A stretch of 64,000 nucleotides of DNA, from assembly GCF_963662755.1 (NCBI RefSeq), contig NZ_OY759725.1, forward strand, positions 1,997,781-2,061,780, read 5' to 3'. The notes beneath the pieces are model-generated. The model saw only the letters and a list, made by a program, of their open reading frames with translations. It did not search any database and had not been told where the DNA came from. The DNA is from an uncultured Sulfurimonas sp. Lineage in GTDB: Bacteria > Campylobacterota > Campylobacteria > Campylobacterales > Sulfurimonadaceae. Both the position numbers and the translations under genes were made by a program. Shown here piece by piece: positions 17,388-26,392 of the stretch. Each line of letters opens with the position of its first letter. Within the stretch, counting starts at the first letter, position 1.

Positions 17388-17404
17388 TGATTAAAAATTA
17401 ATCA
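17388..17404. promoter_or_regulatory. 17-bp palindrome upstream of the second amt gene (candidate operator)
   Basis: TGATTAAAAATTAATCA, identical to 15539-15555 and the same distance from its -10 box. It begins nine bases after the glnK stop codon. Confidence 0.6.
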
Positions 17405-17434
17405 ATAAAATACATATCCTCATTTTTTTTAAGT

Positions 17435-17440
17435 TATAAT
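17435..17440 (+). promoter_or_regulatory. -10 box (TATAAT) of the second amt gene
   Basis: A perfect TATAAT 33 bases before the ATG at 17473. The upstream -35 position is T-rich with no TTGACA match. Confidence 0.5.
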
Positions 17441-17472
17441 TGTCCCTTTTAGATTTCAAAGGGGCATATTAT

Positions 17473-18648
17473 ATGTTAGAAGCTGACTTCAAATACATCA
17501 TCGATACTTTCTTTACACTATTTTCAATGGTACTTATAATCTTTATGGTTCCAGGTTTTGCAATGCTTGAAGCGGGACTTGTTCGTACAAAAAACGTTAC
17601 TTCTGTTTTAACTATAAATGTAATGATATATGCAGTAGCATCTATGGCATTTTTACTTATTGGTTATGGACTTGCTTTTGGTTCATGGGAAAATAATTCT
17701 ATGAGTATCTGGGCAGCATTTTTATTTCAAATGGCATTTGTTGGTAAGACTGTAAATATTATGAGTGGTGGTGTGAGTGAGCGCGTTCGTATCATCCCTT
17801 TAGCAATCTTTGCTGTTGTTATGGGCGGATTTATATATCCAATAGTTGTAAATATAAGTTGGGGCGCAAATTTAATAGCAGATACATTTTTAGATATAAA
17901 TATGTATGATTTAGCAGGTTCAACTGTTATCCACTCAACTGGTGGCTGGGCTCTTTTGGCGGCTATCTTGCTTATAGGCTCTCGTAAAGGTCGTTATATG
18001 GATGATAAAATTAGAGTTATTCCAGCTTCAAATATTCCTTTAGTTGTTCTTGGTGCATTTTTACTATGGATAGGTTGGTTTGGATTTAATGGCGGTTCTG
18101 TCGGTTCAATCTCAAGTGTTGAAAATGCAAATTTAGTTGCTAAAACAATTATGAATACAAATACAGCAGGACTTGCCGGTGCATTAATCGCTGGATTATT
18201 GATGTATGTTAGATATAAACTTTTTGATATTACTATGATTTTAAATGGTGCGCTTGGTGGTTTAGTTGCTGTAACGGCTGGACCTGATTTGTACGATATG
18301 TTTACTCCTATTGTTATTGGTCTTGTAGGCGGAGCATTAGTTGTATTTGCTGTTCCTATTTTTGACAAGTTAAAACTTGATGATCCAGTTGGTGCTCTTT
18401 CTGTTCACTTAGTTAATGGCATCTGGGGAACTTTAGCAGTAGGAATCTTTGTAGATAGTGTTTCGTTTTTTGATCAGTTAAAGGGCGTTGTAATTGTTGC
18501 TGTATTTGCATTTAGCATCTCTTACTCTGTTTTATATCTTATAAATAAAGTAACTAAATTTAGAGCAGAAGATGATGTTCAAGTTGAAGGAATGGATGTT
18601 AATGAGTGTGGTGTTGAGGCTTATCCAGAATTTAAAAGAGCTATTTAA
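17473..18648 (+). CDS. amt: Ammonium transporter (Amt), second copy
   Basis: A 391-residue Amt channel only distantly similar to the first copy. The ATG at 17473 follows AAGGGG; a longer in-frame start would add 11 residues that lie over the promoter. It has no cleavable signal peptide. Pore residues are kept: D146 and H154 (YDLAGSTVIHSTGG), H312 (ALSVHLVNGIWG). The fast divergence and different termini suggest distinct origin or role, for example scavenging or sensing. It shares an operator-like palindrome with the first amt, so both are probably induced together when ammonium is low. Confidence 0.94.
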   Translation: MLEADFKYIIDTFFTLFSMVLIIFMVPGFAMLEAGLVRTKNVTSVLTINVMIYAVASMAFLLIGYGLAFGSWENNSMSIWAAFLFQMAFVGKTVNIMSGGVSERVRIIPLAIFAVVMGGFIYPIVVNISWGANLIADTFLDINMYDLAGSTVIHSTGGWALLAAILLIGSRKGRYMDDKIRVIPASNIPLVVLGAFLLWIGWFGFNGGSVGSISSVENANLVAKTIMNTNTAGLAGALIAGLLMYVRYKLFDITMILNGALGGLVAVTAGPDLYDMFTPIVIGLVGGALVVFAVPIFDKLKLDDPVGALSVHLVNGIWGTLAVGIFVDSVSFFDQLKGVVIVAVFAFSISYSVLYLINKVTKFRAEDDVQVEGMDVNECGVEAYPEFKRAI

Positions 18649-18684
18649 TACTTATGTAAAATATAATTAGCTATTATTTTGCTC

Positions 18685-19428
18685 ATGATTAGACACAGTA
18701 GTTCATTTATTTTTTCATTAGTATTTCATGGGGCCTTACTTGTTGCTCTACTTTTTGCATGGAAAAATATTCCATCTGTAGAAAAAGTTAAACATGAAAA
18801 AGTTGTGCGTGTAGAGCTGTGCAATGTTGTTGTAGAAAAACCTGTTGTTAAGCCTCCTGAAAAACCCAAACCTAAACCAATACCAAAACCTAAGCCAAAG
18901 CCAAAACCAATTGTAAAAAAGATTCAAAAACCAAAGCAAAAAACTATAGTTAAAAAAGTAGAAGTTGTAAAAGAAATACCTGTTGTAAAACCTGATGTAA
19001 TAGAAGAACCAATTGTTAAAGAAGTGAAAAAAGAGGAAAAAATAGTAGAACAAGAACCTGTTGAAACAATGGAAGTGTTTGAAGAAAAAGTTGTAGAACA
19101 AGAAGTTTATGTTGAAGATGCCGCTACAAAACAAGTTCGTCTTGAACAAGAGTATTTACAAGAGCATATAGCTAAGATTGCAAAATTATTAAAAGAAAAT
19201 CTTTACTACCCAAGAAGAGCTAGAAAAAGTTCTATCGAGGGAGAAGTTATGGTAAAGTTTACGCTCTCAAAAGATGCAAAAGCACACTCTATCGTAGTTT
19301 TATCATCTAAGAGTAAAATATTAAGTCGTGCTGCAATAAAGACTATAGAAGATTTATCTGGAAAGTTTCCAAAACCTAAACAAGAGCTAATTCTTCATGT
19401 TCCGATTAATTACAGTTTAAATATGTAG
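18685..19428 (+). CDS. TonB-family energy transducer
   Basis: A 247-residue TonB protein that links the proton motive force from ExbB/ExbD to outer-membrane receptors. It has an N-terminal membrane anchor (about residues 8-27), a long Pro-Lys then Glu-Val rich periplasmic spacer (about 45-150) and the C-terminal TonB domain with YPRRARKSSIEGEVMVKF. The ATG at 18685 is chosen; a TTG at 18679 is also possible. No exbB, exbD or receptor gene is adjacent. It is 36 bases after amt2, so it may be read through from it. Confidence 0.88.
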   Translation: MIRHSSSFIFSLVFHGALLVALLFAWKNIPSVEKVKHEKVVRVELCNVVVEKPVVKPPEKPKPKPIPKPKPKPKPIVKKIQKPKQKTIVKKVEVVKEIPVVKPDVIEEPIVKEVKKEEKIVEQEPVETMEVFEEKVVEQEVYVEDAATKQVRLEQEYLQEHIAKIAKLLKENLYYPRRARKSSIEGEVMVKFTLSKDAKAHSIVVLSSKSKILSRAAIKTIEDLSGKFPKPKQELILHVPINYSLNM

Positions 19429-19535
19429 TTTTAAATTATAAACATCAGATTGTTACACTTGATTGTTTAATACAATTTGAAAATATAAGAGTGTTTGATA
19501 AGTTGTAATTGATAAAAAAATTGAAGTTTTTAAGT

Positions 19536-19610
19536 TGGTGACCCCGAGGAGAATTGAACTCCTGTAACATGGATGAAAACCATGGATCCTGACCGCTAGA
19601 CGACGGGGCC
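19536..19610 (-). tRNA. tRNA-Glu (TTC)
   Basis: A 75-base gene on the minus strand beginning GGCCCCG and ending with an encoded CCA. The anticodon loop contains TTTTCAT (anticodon TTC) and the T-arm reads GGAGTTCAATTCTCC. Acceptor pairing is complete with one G-T pair. Confidence 0.97.
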
Positions 19611-19624
19611 AACTATGTTGTAAA

Positions 19625-19700
19625 TGGTGTCCTGTGATGGATTCGAACCATCGGCCACATCATTAAAAGTGACGTGCTCTACCAGCTGAGCTAACAAGAC
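19625..19700 (-). tRNA. tRNA-Lys (TTT)
   Basis: A 76-base gene on the minus strand beginning GTCTTGT and ending ACAGGAC-A-CCA. The anticodon loop is CTTTTAA (anticodon TTT) with a normal GGTTCGAATCC T-arm. It lies 14 bases upstream of tRNA-Glu, and the two probably share a transcript. Confidence 0.97.
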
Positions 19701-19824
19701 TTTAGCCTCTTATTCTTAAGAGGTCGAAATTATAGGCAAATAGGTTTTATATGTCAAGTTATTTTACAAATAATTTGGACAAATTTATAAATTTGTCTAA
19801 ATTGCTCATAAAAAATATTTTTTT

Positions 19825-19833
19825 TGATAGAAT
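19825..19833 (+). promoter_or_regulatory. Extended -10 promoter of the Bat locus, possibly leaderless
   Basis: TGATAGAAT matches the extended -10 consensus at five of six -10 bases. It ends seven bases before the batA ATG at 19840, so transcription would begin at or beside the start codon. No ribosome site is seen upstream of the ATG. Confidence 0.5.
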
Positions 19834-19839
19834 ATTATA

Positions 19840-20763
19840 ATGAATTATTATAGTTTTGAATATCCCTATCTGATTTTTTTGCTTTTACCAATAATTTACT
19901 GTTTATATAGATGTAAAGAGTATATGAAGCCTATATATTTTGTGCATCTTCATTTCTTATCTGCAAAAAAGAGTTTTTTAAAAATTGAGTGGATTCTTAA
20001 GATACTTATTTTTATATCTCTTTGTGTAGCTCTTGCATCTCCTATTGTAGTAAATAAACTAAACCCACATAATAGAAATGGAAAAGATATAGTACTTGCT
20101 ATAGATGCAAGTGGCTCTATGAACTCTTCTGGATTTGATAAAGAAGGTGAGTTTAGTGAGGGTAAAAGACTAAGTAGATTTGAAATAACCAAAATAATAG
20201 CATCTGAGTTTATTCAAAACAGAATTAGTGATAATGTTGGAGTGGTTTTGTATGGAGATTTTGCTTTTATAGCTTCTCCTATTACTTATGAAAAAGAGAT
20301 AGTCATAGAGATGCTAGATAATCTAACTCAAGGAATGGCTGGACAAAACACAGCTATAGGTGAGGCTGTTGCTATGGGTGTTCGCTCATTTGAGTACTCA
20401 AAAGCAAAAAGTAAAGTTATAGTCCTCTTAAGCGATGGAGAACACAATAGTGGTAGCATCTCACCAAAGGATGCTACAAAACTAGCTCTAGATGCAGATA
20501 TAAAGATATATACAATAGCCATAGGTAATAAAGGCGAAGCTGATGAGGCTTTGTTGGAGAAAATTGCTAAAGACTCAAATGGAGAATTTTTTAGTGCCAT
20601 ATCAGCTAAAGAGTTAAAAGATGTTTATGATGAAATAGATAAACTTGAATCATCAAAGATAAAAAGTAGAGAGTATCTTTTGAAAGATTATTTTTATCAA
20701 AGTGTTTTACTTCTTGGATCTGGGTTGTTGCTCTTTTTATTATACAGAGAGATAAAAAAATGA
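19840..20763 (+). CDS. BatA-like VWA membrane protein, cassette 1
   Basis: A 307-residue protein with two N-terminal membrane segments (about 10-20 and 50-68), a von Willebrand A domain (about 85-275) and a C-terminal membrane segment. The metal-binding MIDAS motif is intact (DASGS, with T and D further on in QNTAIGEA and LLSDGEH). BatA proteins form membrane complexes with BatB and BatD and are linked to oxygen tolerance and envelope stress in other bacteria. It is the first gene of a long plus-strand run and overlaps the next gene by four bases (ATGA). Confidence 0.85.
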   Translation: MNYYSFEYPYLIFLLLPIIYCLYRCKEYMKPIYFVHLHFLSAKKSFLKIEWILKILIFISLCVALASPIVVNKLNPHNRNGKDIVLAIDASGSMNSSGFDKEGEFSEGKRLSRFEITKIIASEFIQNRISDNVGVVLYGDFAFIASPITYEKEIVIEMLDNLTQGMAGQNTAIGEAVAMGVRSFEYSKAKSKVIVLLSDGEHNSGSISPKDATKLALDADIKIYTIAIGNKGEADEALLEKIAKDSNGEFFSAISAKELKDVYDEIDKLESSKIKSREYLLKDYFYQSVLLLGSGLLLFLLYREIKK

Positions 20764-22205
20764 GTTTTTTAAATCCTGAATATTTTTGGTTGTTTCTTTT
20801 TTTGTTAGCTGGTTTTGTAAAAAAAGATTTTAAATCCCTAAGAGCTACTTCTATAGGTTATATCATCACATTTATTTTTATCGTTTTAGCTCTTAGTCGT
20901 CCTGTAATTGAGCAAGAACCTATTAAAAGTAAGCAGATTCTTAGTGATGTAGTCATTGGCGTAGATTTATCTTACTCTATGCACTCAAATGATGTGTCGC
21001 CTACAAGATTAAAAAAGGCAAAAGAGATTTTAAAAACACTTATAAGGAGTGAGAAAAAAAGTCGTTTTGGAATTTTAGGTTTTACTACAAATGCAATAAT
21101 ACTATCTCCTCTAACACAAGATAGCGAACTTTTAGAGCATCTCTTTGATTCTCTTGATGATAAACTCATAACTACAAAGGGTAGCTCTATTATGCCCGCT
21201 TTAAAGCTAGCAAGAAAGATGTCAAAGTCAAAAAAACTTAGCGTAGTTATCTTGAGCGATGGAGCAGATGAAAATTCTTATGAAGATGAAGCTAAGTTTG
21301 CAAAAGAAAACTTAATGATAGTAAATGTTTTTATGCTCGCATCTCAGATGGGCGGAACTTTAACGCTAGAAAATGGCGAACTATTAAAAGATGAAATGGG
21401 TGACATAGTTGTAAGTAGAGAAAACAAAAAAATCAAAACCATCTCAGATGCAAGTGGTGGAATATATACAAAAAATTATGATGAACTTATAGATGCATTG
21501 CAAAATCAAAAAACAGATGACAAAAAAACTCAAACTACTATAGTAAGAAACTTGGAACTATTTTACTATTTTGTATTCTTGGCTATTATCTCATTTTTAG
21601 TAAGTGTAACAACTTTAAAAAGATATATTTTAGCTTTTTTACTTCTTTTTGGAGTAAGCTTAGATGCAGGTATTTTAGACTACTTTGAAGATAAAAACGT
21701 GTTAGAGTTTAAAAAAGCAAGTATGTACTACAAAAGTGGAGAGTATGAAAAGGCACTTAACTCGTATGAACTTGTAAAATCATCAGATGCAGAGTTTAAG
21801 TCGGTTGTTTTTTTCAATATGGCAAATACTTTAGTAAGATTAAAAGAGTTTAAAAAAGCTAGAGATGCATACTTAAAGTCACTGACACTTAGTTACTCAA
21901 AAGAAGCGGATGAAAATTTGCGACACATAAAAAATGTAGCTGAACAGATGCAGATGAGTTCAGGAGATAAAAAGAGTTCTAAAAAATCTTCCGTTGCTAA
22001 AAAAAAAGAGTCAAACCAAAAGAAAAAAGAGGGCGGTGGCTCAAACATGAGAGTAGATGCAAGTGCTAGCAGTGGCTCTGAAGATGGCGGTAAAAAAATA
22101 AAATCTGAGTCAAGACTAGATATGAGTCTAGGTAAAGCAAAACTAAGTTCCAAACAGTATGAGCTAATCAATAAAAGGGGAGTTAATGAAAAGCATCCTT
22201 GGTAG
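20760..22205 (+). CDS. BatB/BatC-like VWA and TPR membrane protein, cassette 1
   Basis: A 481-residue fusion of a BatB-like part and a BatC-like part. Membrane segments flank a VWA domain (about 60-250) with MIDAS motif DLSYS and ILSDGADE. After a membrane segment near residue 275-300 come TPR repeats (YKSGEYEKALNSYE and FNMANTLVRLKEFKKARDAY). A lysine- and serine-rich low-complexity stretch follows and the protein ends in HPW. The end overlaps the next start by 20 bases. It is shorter than its paralogue at 28553-30424 (623 residues), mainly in the low-complexity tail. Confidence 0.85.
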   Translation: MSFLNPEYFWLFLFLLAGFVKKDFKSLRATSIGYIITFIFIVLALSRPVIEQEPIKSKQILSDVVIGVDLSYSMHSNDVSPTRLKKAKEILKTLIRSEKKSRFGILGFTTNAIILSPLTQDSELLEHLFDSLDDKLITTKGSSIMPALKLARKMSKSKKLSVVILSDGADENSYEDEAKFAKENLMIVNVFMLASQMGGTLTLENGELLKDEMGDIVVSRENKKIKTISDASGGIYTKNYDELIDALQNQKTDDKKTQTTIVRNLELFYYFVFLAIISFLVSVTTLKRYILAFLLLFGVSLDAGILDYFEDKNVLEFKKASMYYKSGEYEKALNSYELVKSSDAEFKSVVFFNMANTLVRLKEFKKARDAYLKSLTLSYSKEADENLRHIKNVAEQMQMSSGDKKSSKKSSVAKKKESNQKKKEGGGSNMRVDASASSGSEDGGKKIKSESRLDMSLGKAKLSSKQYELINKRGVNEKHPW

Positions 22206-23292
22206 AGTGATTTTAAGTATTTTAATATTTTTAAATTTAGAACTTTTAGCATCTACATACAAATGGAGCGCTCAAGCAAACAAGCATGAAGCGATGGTAA
22301 ATGAGGCTATACATCTAAAATATATTTGTGAGTATAGCGATAAAGCTCAATTATATGTGATAGAGTTTAGTCCAATGACTGAGAATGAAAAATATACAAT
22401 AGAACTTCTTAGTGAAAATGAAAAAATACTTAATGGAAAAAAGATAAATACATTTGAGTTTGTAGCCTTTGTAAAAGAGGCTGGTAAGATAAGTTTTAGC
22501 TTTGATACTACTATGAAAAAAACAAACAAAGATTCCATACAAAACACAGTTTTAGGTCGTGATAATGCGGATTATGAAGAATTTACTAAACGATATATAC
22601 GACAAAAAGAAGTAGTTGTAGAGATTAAACCAACTATTAGTGAGATAGCGGGAGAGTTTGTCTTAAGTGTTAAACAAGATAAGCAGAGCATAAAAGCGTA
22701 TGAACCTTACCATCTGGAAGTAAAGATAGAAGGAAATGGTAATTTTAAAGATTTAAAACCGATAAAATTTAATATAGATGGTGTTAAGGTTTTTTCTCAA
22801 AAAGTTATAGAAGATATTAAGCTTACAAAAGATGGATATGTAGGTTCTTGGAATCAAAAGTTTGCTTTTGTGAGTGAAAATGATTTTAATATTTCTCAAG
22901 TAGAAATTAAATACTTTGATTTAATAACAAAAAAAGAGAATAAACTTATCATAAAAGAGACAAAAATAAATGTAGAAAAAGCATACAAAAAAGATGAGCT
23001 TTTAGATAAAGAAAAAAAATCTTTTGAGTTTAATTATGACTTTATCTACTATTTATTAACTTTTATATCTGGTTTTCTTTTTGCAAAAATAAATTTTAAT
23101 ACAAAAAGAAAACTTAACTCCCAAGATGCGAGTTTTAAAGCAAAAGTAAAAAATGCTGAATCATTAGAAGAATTAATGATAATCTTAGTTTTACAAGATG
23201 CACGAAAATATGAAAAACTTATTTTAGAAATTGAGTCAAAAAATGTCACTTCTTTAAATAAATGCAAAAAAACACTCATTCATTTCAACTAA
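22186..23292 (+). CDS. BatD-like membrane protein, cassette 1
   Basis: A 368-residue protein with a signal peptide or anchor (about residues 4-22), immunoglobulin-like beta domains in the periplasm and one membrane segment (about 285-305) followed by a cytoplasmic tail. The IEGNGNFKDLKPIKF motif matches the BatD signature (here GDGNLEDIKSFKP in the paralogue). The ATG has a strong AGGGGAG ribosome site inside the upstream gene. It is about 100 residues shorter than the cassette 2 copy, lacking most of the first beta domain. Confidence 0.8.
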   Translation: MKSILGRVILSILIFLNLELLASTYKWSAQANKHEAMVNEAIHLKYICEYSDKAQLYVIEFSPMTENEKYTIELLSENEKILNGKKINTFEFVAFVKEAGKISFSFDTTMKKTNKDSIQNTVLGRDNADYEEFTKRYIRQKEVVVEIKPTISEIAGEFVLSVKQDKQSIKAYEPYHLEVKIEGNGNFKDLKPIKFNIDGVKVFSQKVIEDIKLTKDGYVGSWNQKFAFVSENDFNISQVEIKYFDLITKKENKLIIKETKINVEKAYKKDELLDKEKKSFEFNYDFIYYLLTFISGFLFAKINFNTKRKLNSQDASFKAKVKNAESLEELMIILVLQDARKYEKLILEIESKNVTSLNKCKKTLIHFN

Positions 23293-23310
23293 ACTTAAAT
23301 TTTATTTAAC

Positions 23311-23316
23311 TAGAAT
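23311..23316 (+). promoter_or_regulatory. Possible -10 box before the lipoprotein pair
   Basis: TAGAAT about 30 bases upstream of the ATG at 23347, in a 54-base AT-rich gap. It may give the lipoprotein genes their own transcript. There is no clear -35. Confidence 0.35.
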
Positions 23317-23346
23317 TGGTAAAATTTTTTAAAAGAGGAAATGTAA

Positions 23347-24360
23347 ATGAAATTATCATTTAAATTGTTATTAACAGCTTCTGCTGTAGCACTACTTATG
23401 AGCGGTTGTGCTCAAAAAGTTAGAATTAAAGCACTTAATCCAGCGGAAGTTGGAGAGATGGCTACTAAGAAAAAAGTTGCGATTAGTGGTTTTAAAAATG
23501 ACAAACATGGTCTATCTGGAAAAGTTGAATCTCAAATAGCTAAACATAAGCTTGATAATAAAAGATACTTTACTGTTGTAAGTAGAAAAGATTTAAATAA
23601 GATTATGGCTGAGCAAAAACTTCAATCATCAGAGTTAATGGATGAAGCTACTGCTACTAAAGTTGGTAAACTAATTGGTGCTCAAGCTGTTATAAATGGC
23701 GAAATCGCATCTGCTACTGCAACTACAGATAAATATACTCAAGATAGAGAAAAATGTTTAAAATGGACTAAAGATGGGTGTGCTCAATACAAACATTACA
23801 AAGTTACATGTAAAACTATTCAGGCCGCTGTTTCTGCGAACTTCAATATTGTAAATGTTGAAACAGGTTCTATTATTTATGGTGATAGCATAAACAAAGA
23901 GTATAGTGGAGATTCTTGTAAAAGTACTATATTGTCTGAAGGTCAAGCTTTAAATAGACTTACAGATGCTATTGCTAGTGAATTTGTATATAAACTAACT
24001 CCTCACTATATCTACTTCAATGTAGCTCTACTTGATAAGATAGAACTTGATAATGTAACTGATCAACAAGAAAAAGCTTTTGAAACATCTTTAGCGTACA
24101 TTAAAGCAGGTCGTATGGACAAAGCTGAGAGTATGTTACAAAACTTACTCGATGAACTTAATGGTAAATCATATGTAGTTGCTTTTGTGTTTGGTGTAGT
24201 TAAAGAAGCTCAAGGAAAACTTGATGAAGCTAAAAAAGTATATGTAATGGCTGATGAATTAACAGTTGAACCAGTTGATGAGATAAACCTTGCTCTTTCA
24301 AGAATTAATAGTTCTATCGCAAAAAGAGAAGAAGCTAAGAAGCAAATGAATGCTAAGTAA
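23347..24360 (+). CDS. CsgG-like outer-membrane lipoprotein
   Basis: A 337-residue lipoprotein. The signal peptide ends in a lipobox (LMSGC, cysteine at residue 21). The middle resembles the CsgG/HfaB fold: KKVAISGFKND, then FTVVSRKDLNKIMAEQKLQSS and KVGKLIGAQAVINGEI, the usual strand-helix pattern of peptides that form or help outer-membrane assemblies. Four cysteines in the middle (EKCLKWTKDGCAQYKHYKVTC...SC) could form disulfides. The C-terminal third has TPR-like helices. It overlaps the following LPP20 lipoprotein by 11 bases. CsgG-like and LPP20 proteins often occur as neighbours; a curli secretion role is unlikely here because no curli genes are present. Confidence 0.78.
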   Translation: MKLSFKLLLTASAVALLMSGCAQKVRIKALNPAEVGEMATKKKVAISGFKNDKHGLSGKVESQIAKHKLDNKRYFTVVSRKDLNKIMAEQKLQSSELMDEATATKVGKLIGAQAVINGEIASATATTDKYTQDREKCLKWTKDGCAQYKHYKVTCKTIQAAVSANFNIVNVETGSIIYGDSINKEYSGDSCKSTILSEGQALNRLTDAIASEFVYKLTPHYIYFNVALLDKIELDNVTDQQEKAFETSLAYIKAGRMDKAESMLQNLLDELNGKSYVVAFVFGVVKEAQGKLDEAKKVYVMADELTVEPVDEINLALSRINSSIAKREEAKKQMNAK

Positions 24361-25360
24361 AAACAAAATTATTAAAAGTTCTTTACTTTTAATATCTACA
24401 ACTCTAATATTTGCAGGTTGTGGTGGTAGCTCTGCTACTCCAGCTCCTGCACCAGCTCCCAAAGTGCTTCCTGCATGGATAAATGCTCCACTTCCTAGTG
24501 ATAATGAACAATTTATGTATGGTATGAGTATAGAAGCTGATAGAGACTCTGCAATAAAAGCTGCTCTAAGTGATATGATTGCTAAGCTTGGTACAACCAT
24601 AGAATCAACTTATGAGAGCAATGAAGAAGTACAAGGTGCTTTTGTAAATTCAAATATTAAAAACCAGATAAAATCAGATGTATCTAAGGTTAAAATAAAT
24701 AACTATAAAGTTATTAATTCGCATAAAGTTAGTTACAGAGAGTTTGCTGTTATGATTGAGACAGATAAGAAAAAACTTGTATCAGGGCTTAAAGAAAATC
24801 TTGAAGCTCAGAAAAAAAGTATAACTCAAAAGTATAACTCTTTAAAAGGTAGAGATGCACTAACTAGTTATAACACAAAAAAAGAGCTATCTCAAGATGC
24901 AAGTAAATTGCTTTCTGAAGTTTTAATCATTTCAGAACTTGATAAAAGTTTTAATAAAAAAGATAATTTGGATTTTATAACTCAAAAGCAAAAACAATTT
25001 TTGGCAGAATCTAAAAGTTTAAAGTTTTTTGTTAGCGGTAATAGTGAATCTGAAAAATTTGTAAATAGTATAAAAAATTATTTGGCACAGGGTGGTTTTA
25101 ATGTTACAAACTCTAAAAACAATGCTGTTCAGGTAAAGGTAAATACTACAGATAGACTTAGCGGCAAGATTGCTATTTTAAACATAAATGTAAGCGTTTA
25201 TGATAAAACTCAACGTATTGGTGGAAAGTCTGTTATAGTAAAAGAAAGATATAACGGTTCAAAAGCTAGTGCATACAAAAATGCATCTATTCATTTAGAA
25301 CAAGATATTAAATCTCAAGGCATTAACAAAGTTATAGGCATTAATCTAAATATAGATTAA
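24350..25360 (+). CDS. LPP20-family lipoprotein
   Basis: A 336-residue lipoprotein with lipobox IFAGC (cysteine near residue 24) followed by a Pro-Ala linker. The LPP20-type domain follows (PAWINAPLPSDNEQFMYGMSIEADRDSAIKAALSDM...). The rest is a long helical region and a second alpha/beta domain. LPP20-type lipoproteins are outer-membrane associated. It starts inside the CsgG-like gene, so the two are probably made together and may interact. It lies between the two Bat cassettes. Confidence 0.8.
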   Translation: MLSKNKIIKSSLLLISTTLIFAGCGGSSATPAPAPAPKVLPAWINAPLPSDNEQFMYGMSIEADRDSAIKAALSDMIAKLGTTIESTYESNEEVQGAFVNSNIKNQIKSDVSKVKINNYKVINSHKVSYREFAVMIETDKKKLVSGLKENLEAQKKSITQKYNSLKGRDALTSYNTKKELSQDASKLLSEVLIISELDKSFNKKDNLDFITQKQKQFLAESKSLKFFVSGNSESEKFVNSIKNYLAQGGFNVTNSKNNAVQVKVNTTDRLSGKIAILNINVSVYDKTQRIGGKSVIVKERYNGSKASAYKNASIHLEQDIKSQGINKVIGINLNID

Positions 25361-25394
25361 TGCTCTATATCCCCACCAATCATTAACCCCTCTT

Positions 25395-25403
25395 TGATAT
25401 ACT
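25395..25403 (+). promoter_or_regulatory. Extended -10 promoter before moxR
   Basis: TGATATACT, a good extended -10 element 33 bases upstream of the chosen moxR ATG and 35 bases after the lipoprotein stop. It suggests that the second Bat cassette can be transcribed by itself. Confidence 0.45.
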
Positions 25404-25435
25404 TTCATCAGATTAAAACACAAGGTCATTTAAGT

Positions 25436-26383
25436 ATGGTTTCTAAGATACAAACAATAAAACAAGAAGTTTCTAAAGTAGTTGTTGGACAAGATAAGAT
25501 GATAGATGGACTTCTTATCGCACTTTTGTGTGAAGGTCATATTCTTATAGAGGGTGTGCCTGGACTTGCTAAAACAACAACAGTTAATGCACTTGCAAAA
25601 TCATTAGGCTTAGGTTTTAAAAGAGCTCAATTTACTCCCGATTTACTTCCCTCTGACATCTTAGGTGCAGAGATTTATGATCCACAAAATAACAGTTTTA
25701 AAATCAAAAAAGGTCCTATCTTTACAAATCTTTTACTAGCAGATGAGATTAACCGCGCCCCTGCAAAAGTACAATCAGCTCTGCTTGAAGTGATGCAAGA
25801 AAAGCAAGTTACTTTAGGAGATGCTACTTTTAAACTAGACCTTCCATTTTTTGTTATGGCTACTCAAAATCCAGTTGAACAAGAGGGTGTTTATCAACTC
25901 CCTGAAGCTCAGTTAGATAGATTTATGTTAAAAATCGTAGTAGATTACAACACTAAAGAAGAGGAGTTAGAGATTGCAAGACGCATCTCTAAAGGTGGAT
26001 TTGACACAATTGAGTCTGTTATAACTCATGATGATTTAGAAGAGTTAAAAAAGGCTATAAAAGAAGTTCATATAGATGCAGAGGTTGAAGAGTATATTAT
26101 AGAACTCGTAAATGCAACTAGAAATCCAAGTGAATATGGACTTGATGAGTTAAAAGATTTTATACAGTTTGGTGCATCTCCTCGTGTGAGCATCGATATG
26201 TTTAAAGCTGTAAAAGCTATGGCTTACCTAAGAGGTAAAGATTTTGTAACTCCTGTTGATGTTGCATACATCGCAAAAGAGATTATGCGTCACCGCATCG
26301 TTTTGACTTACGAAGCTGAGGCAGAGGGTGTTACAACGGATGAAATAATACAAAAAGTTTTAGAAACTGTAGCTATTCCATAG
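25436..26383 (+). CDS. MoxR-family AAA+ ATPase
   Basis: A 315-residue MoxR ATPase of the Bat type. Walker A is GVPGLAKT, Walker B is LLADEINRAP with the family's KVQSALLEVMQE after it, and the sensor 1 region is FFVMATQNPVEQEG. An in-frame upstream start at 25394 is less likely because it overlaps the promoter; the ATG at 25436 has an AAGG site. MoxR proteins act as chaperone-like ATPases on VWA proteins. Here it heads DUF58 and the VWA genes that are its likely partners. Confidence 0.93.
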   Translation: MVSKIQTIKQEVSKVVVGQDKMIDGLLIALLCEGHILIEGVPGLAKTTTVNALAKSLGLGFKRAQFTPDLLPSDILGAEIYDPQNNSFKIKKGPIFTNLLLADEINRAPAKVQSALLEVMQEKQVTLGDATFKLDLPFFVMATQNPVEQEGVYQLPEAQLDRFMLKIVVDYNTKEEELEIARRISKGGFDTIESVITHDDLEELKKAIKEVHIDAEVEEYIIELVNATRNPSEYGLDELKDFIQFGASPRVSIDMFKAVKAMAYLRGKDFVTPVDVAYIAKEIMRHRIVLTYEAEAEGVTTDEIIQKVLETVAIP

Positions 26384-26392
26384 GTTGTTAGT

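Noticed and set aside
18748..19149. 133-codon open frame on the minus strand inside tonB
   Set aside because: It is the antisense of the Lys/Pro/Glu/Val repeats and gives an implausible Phe/Tyr/Asn-rich protein; no ribosome site.
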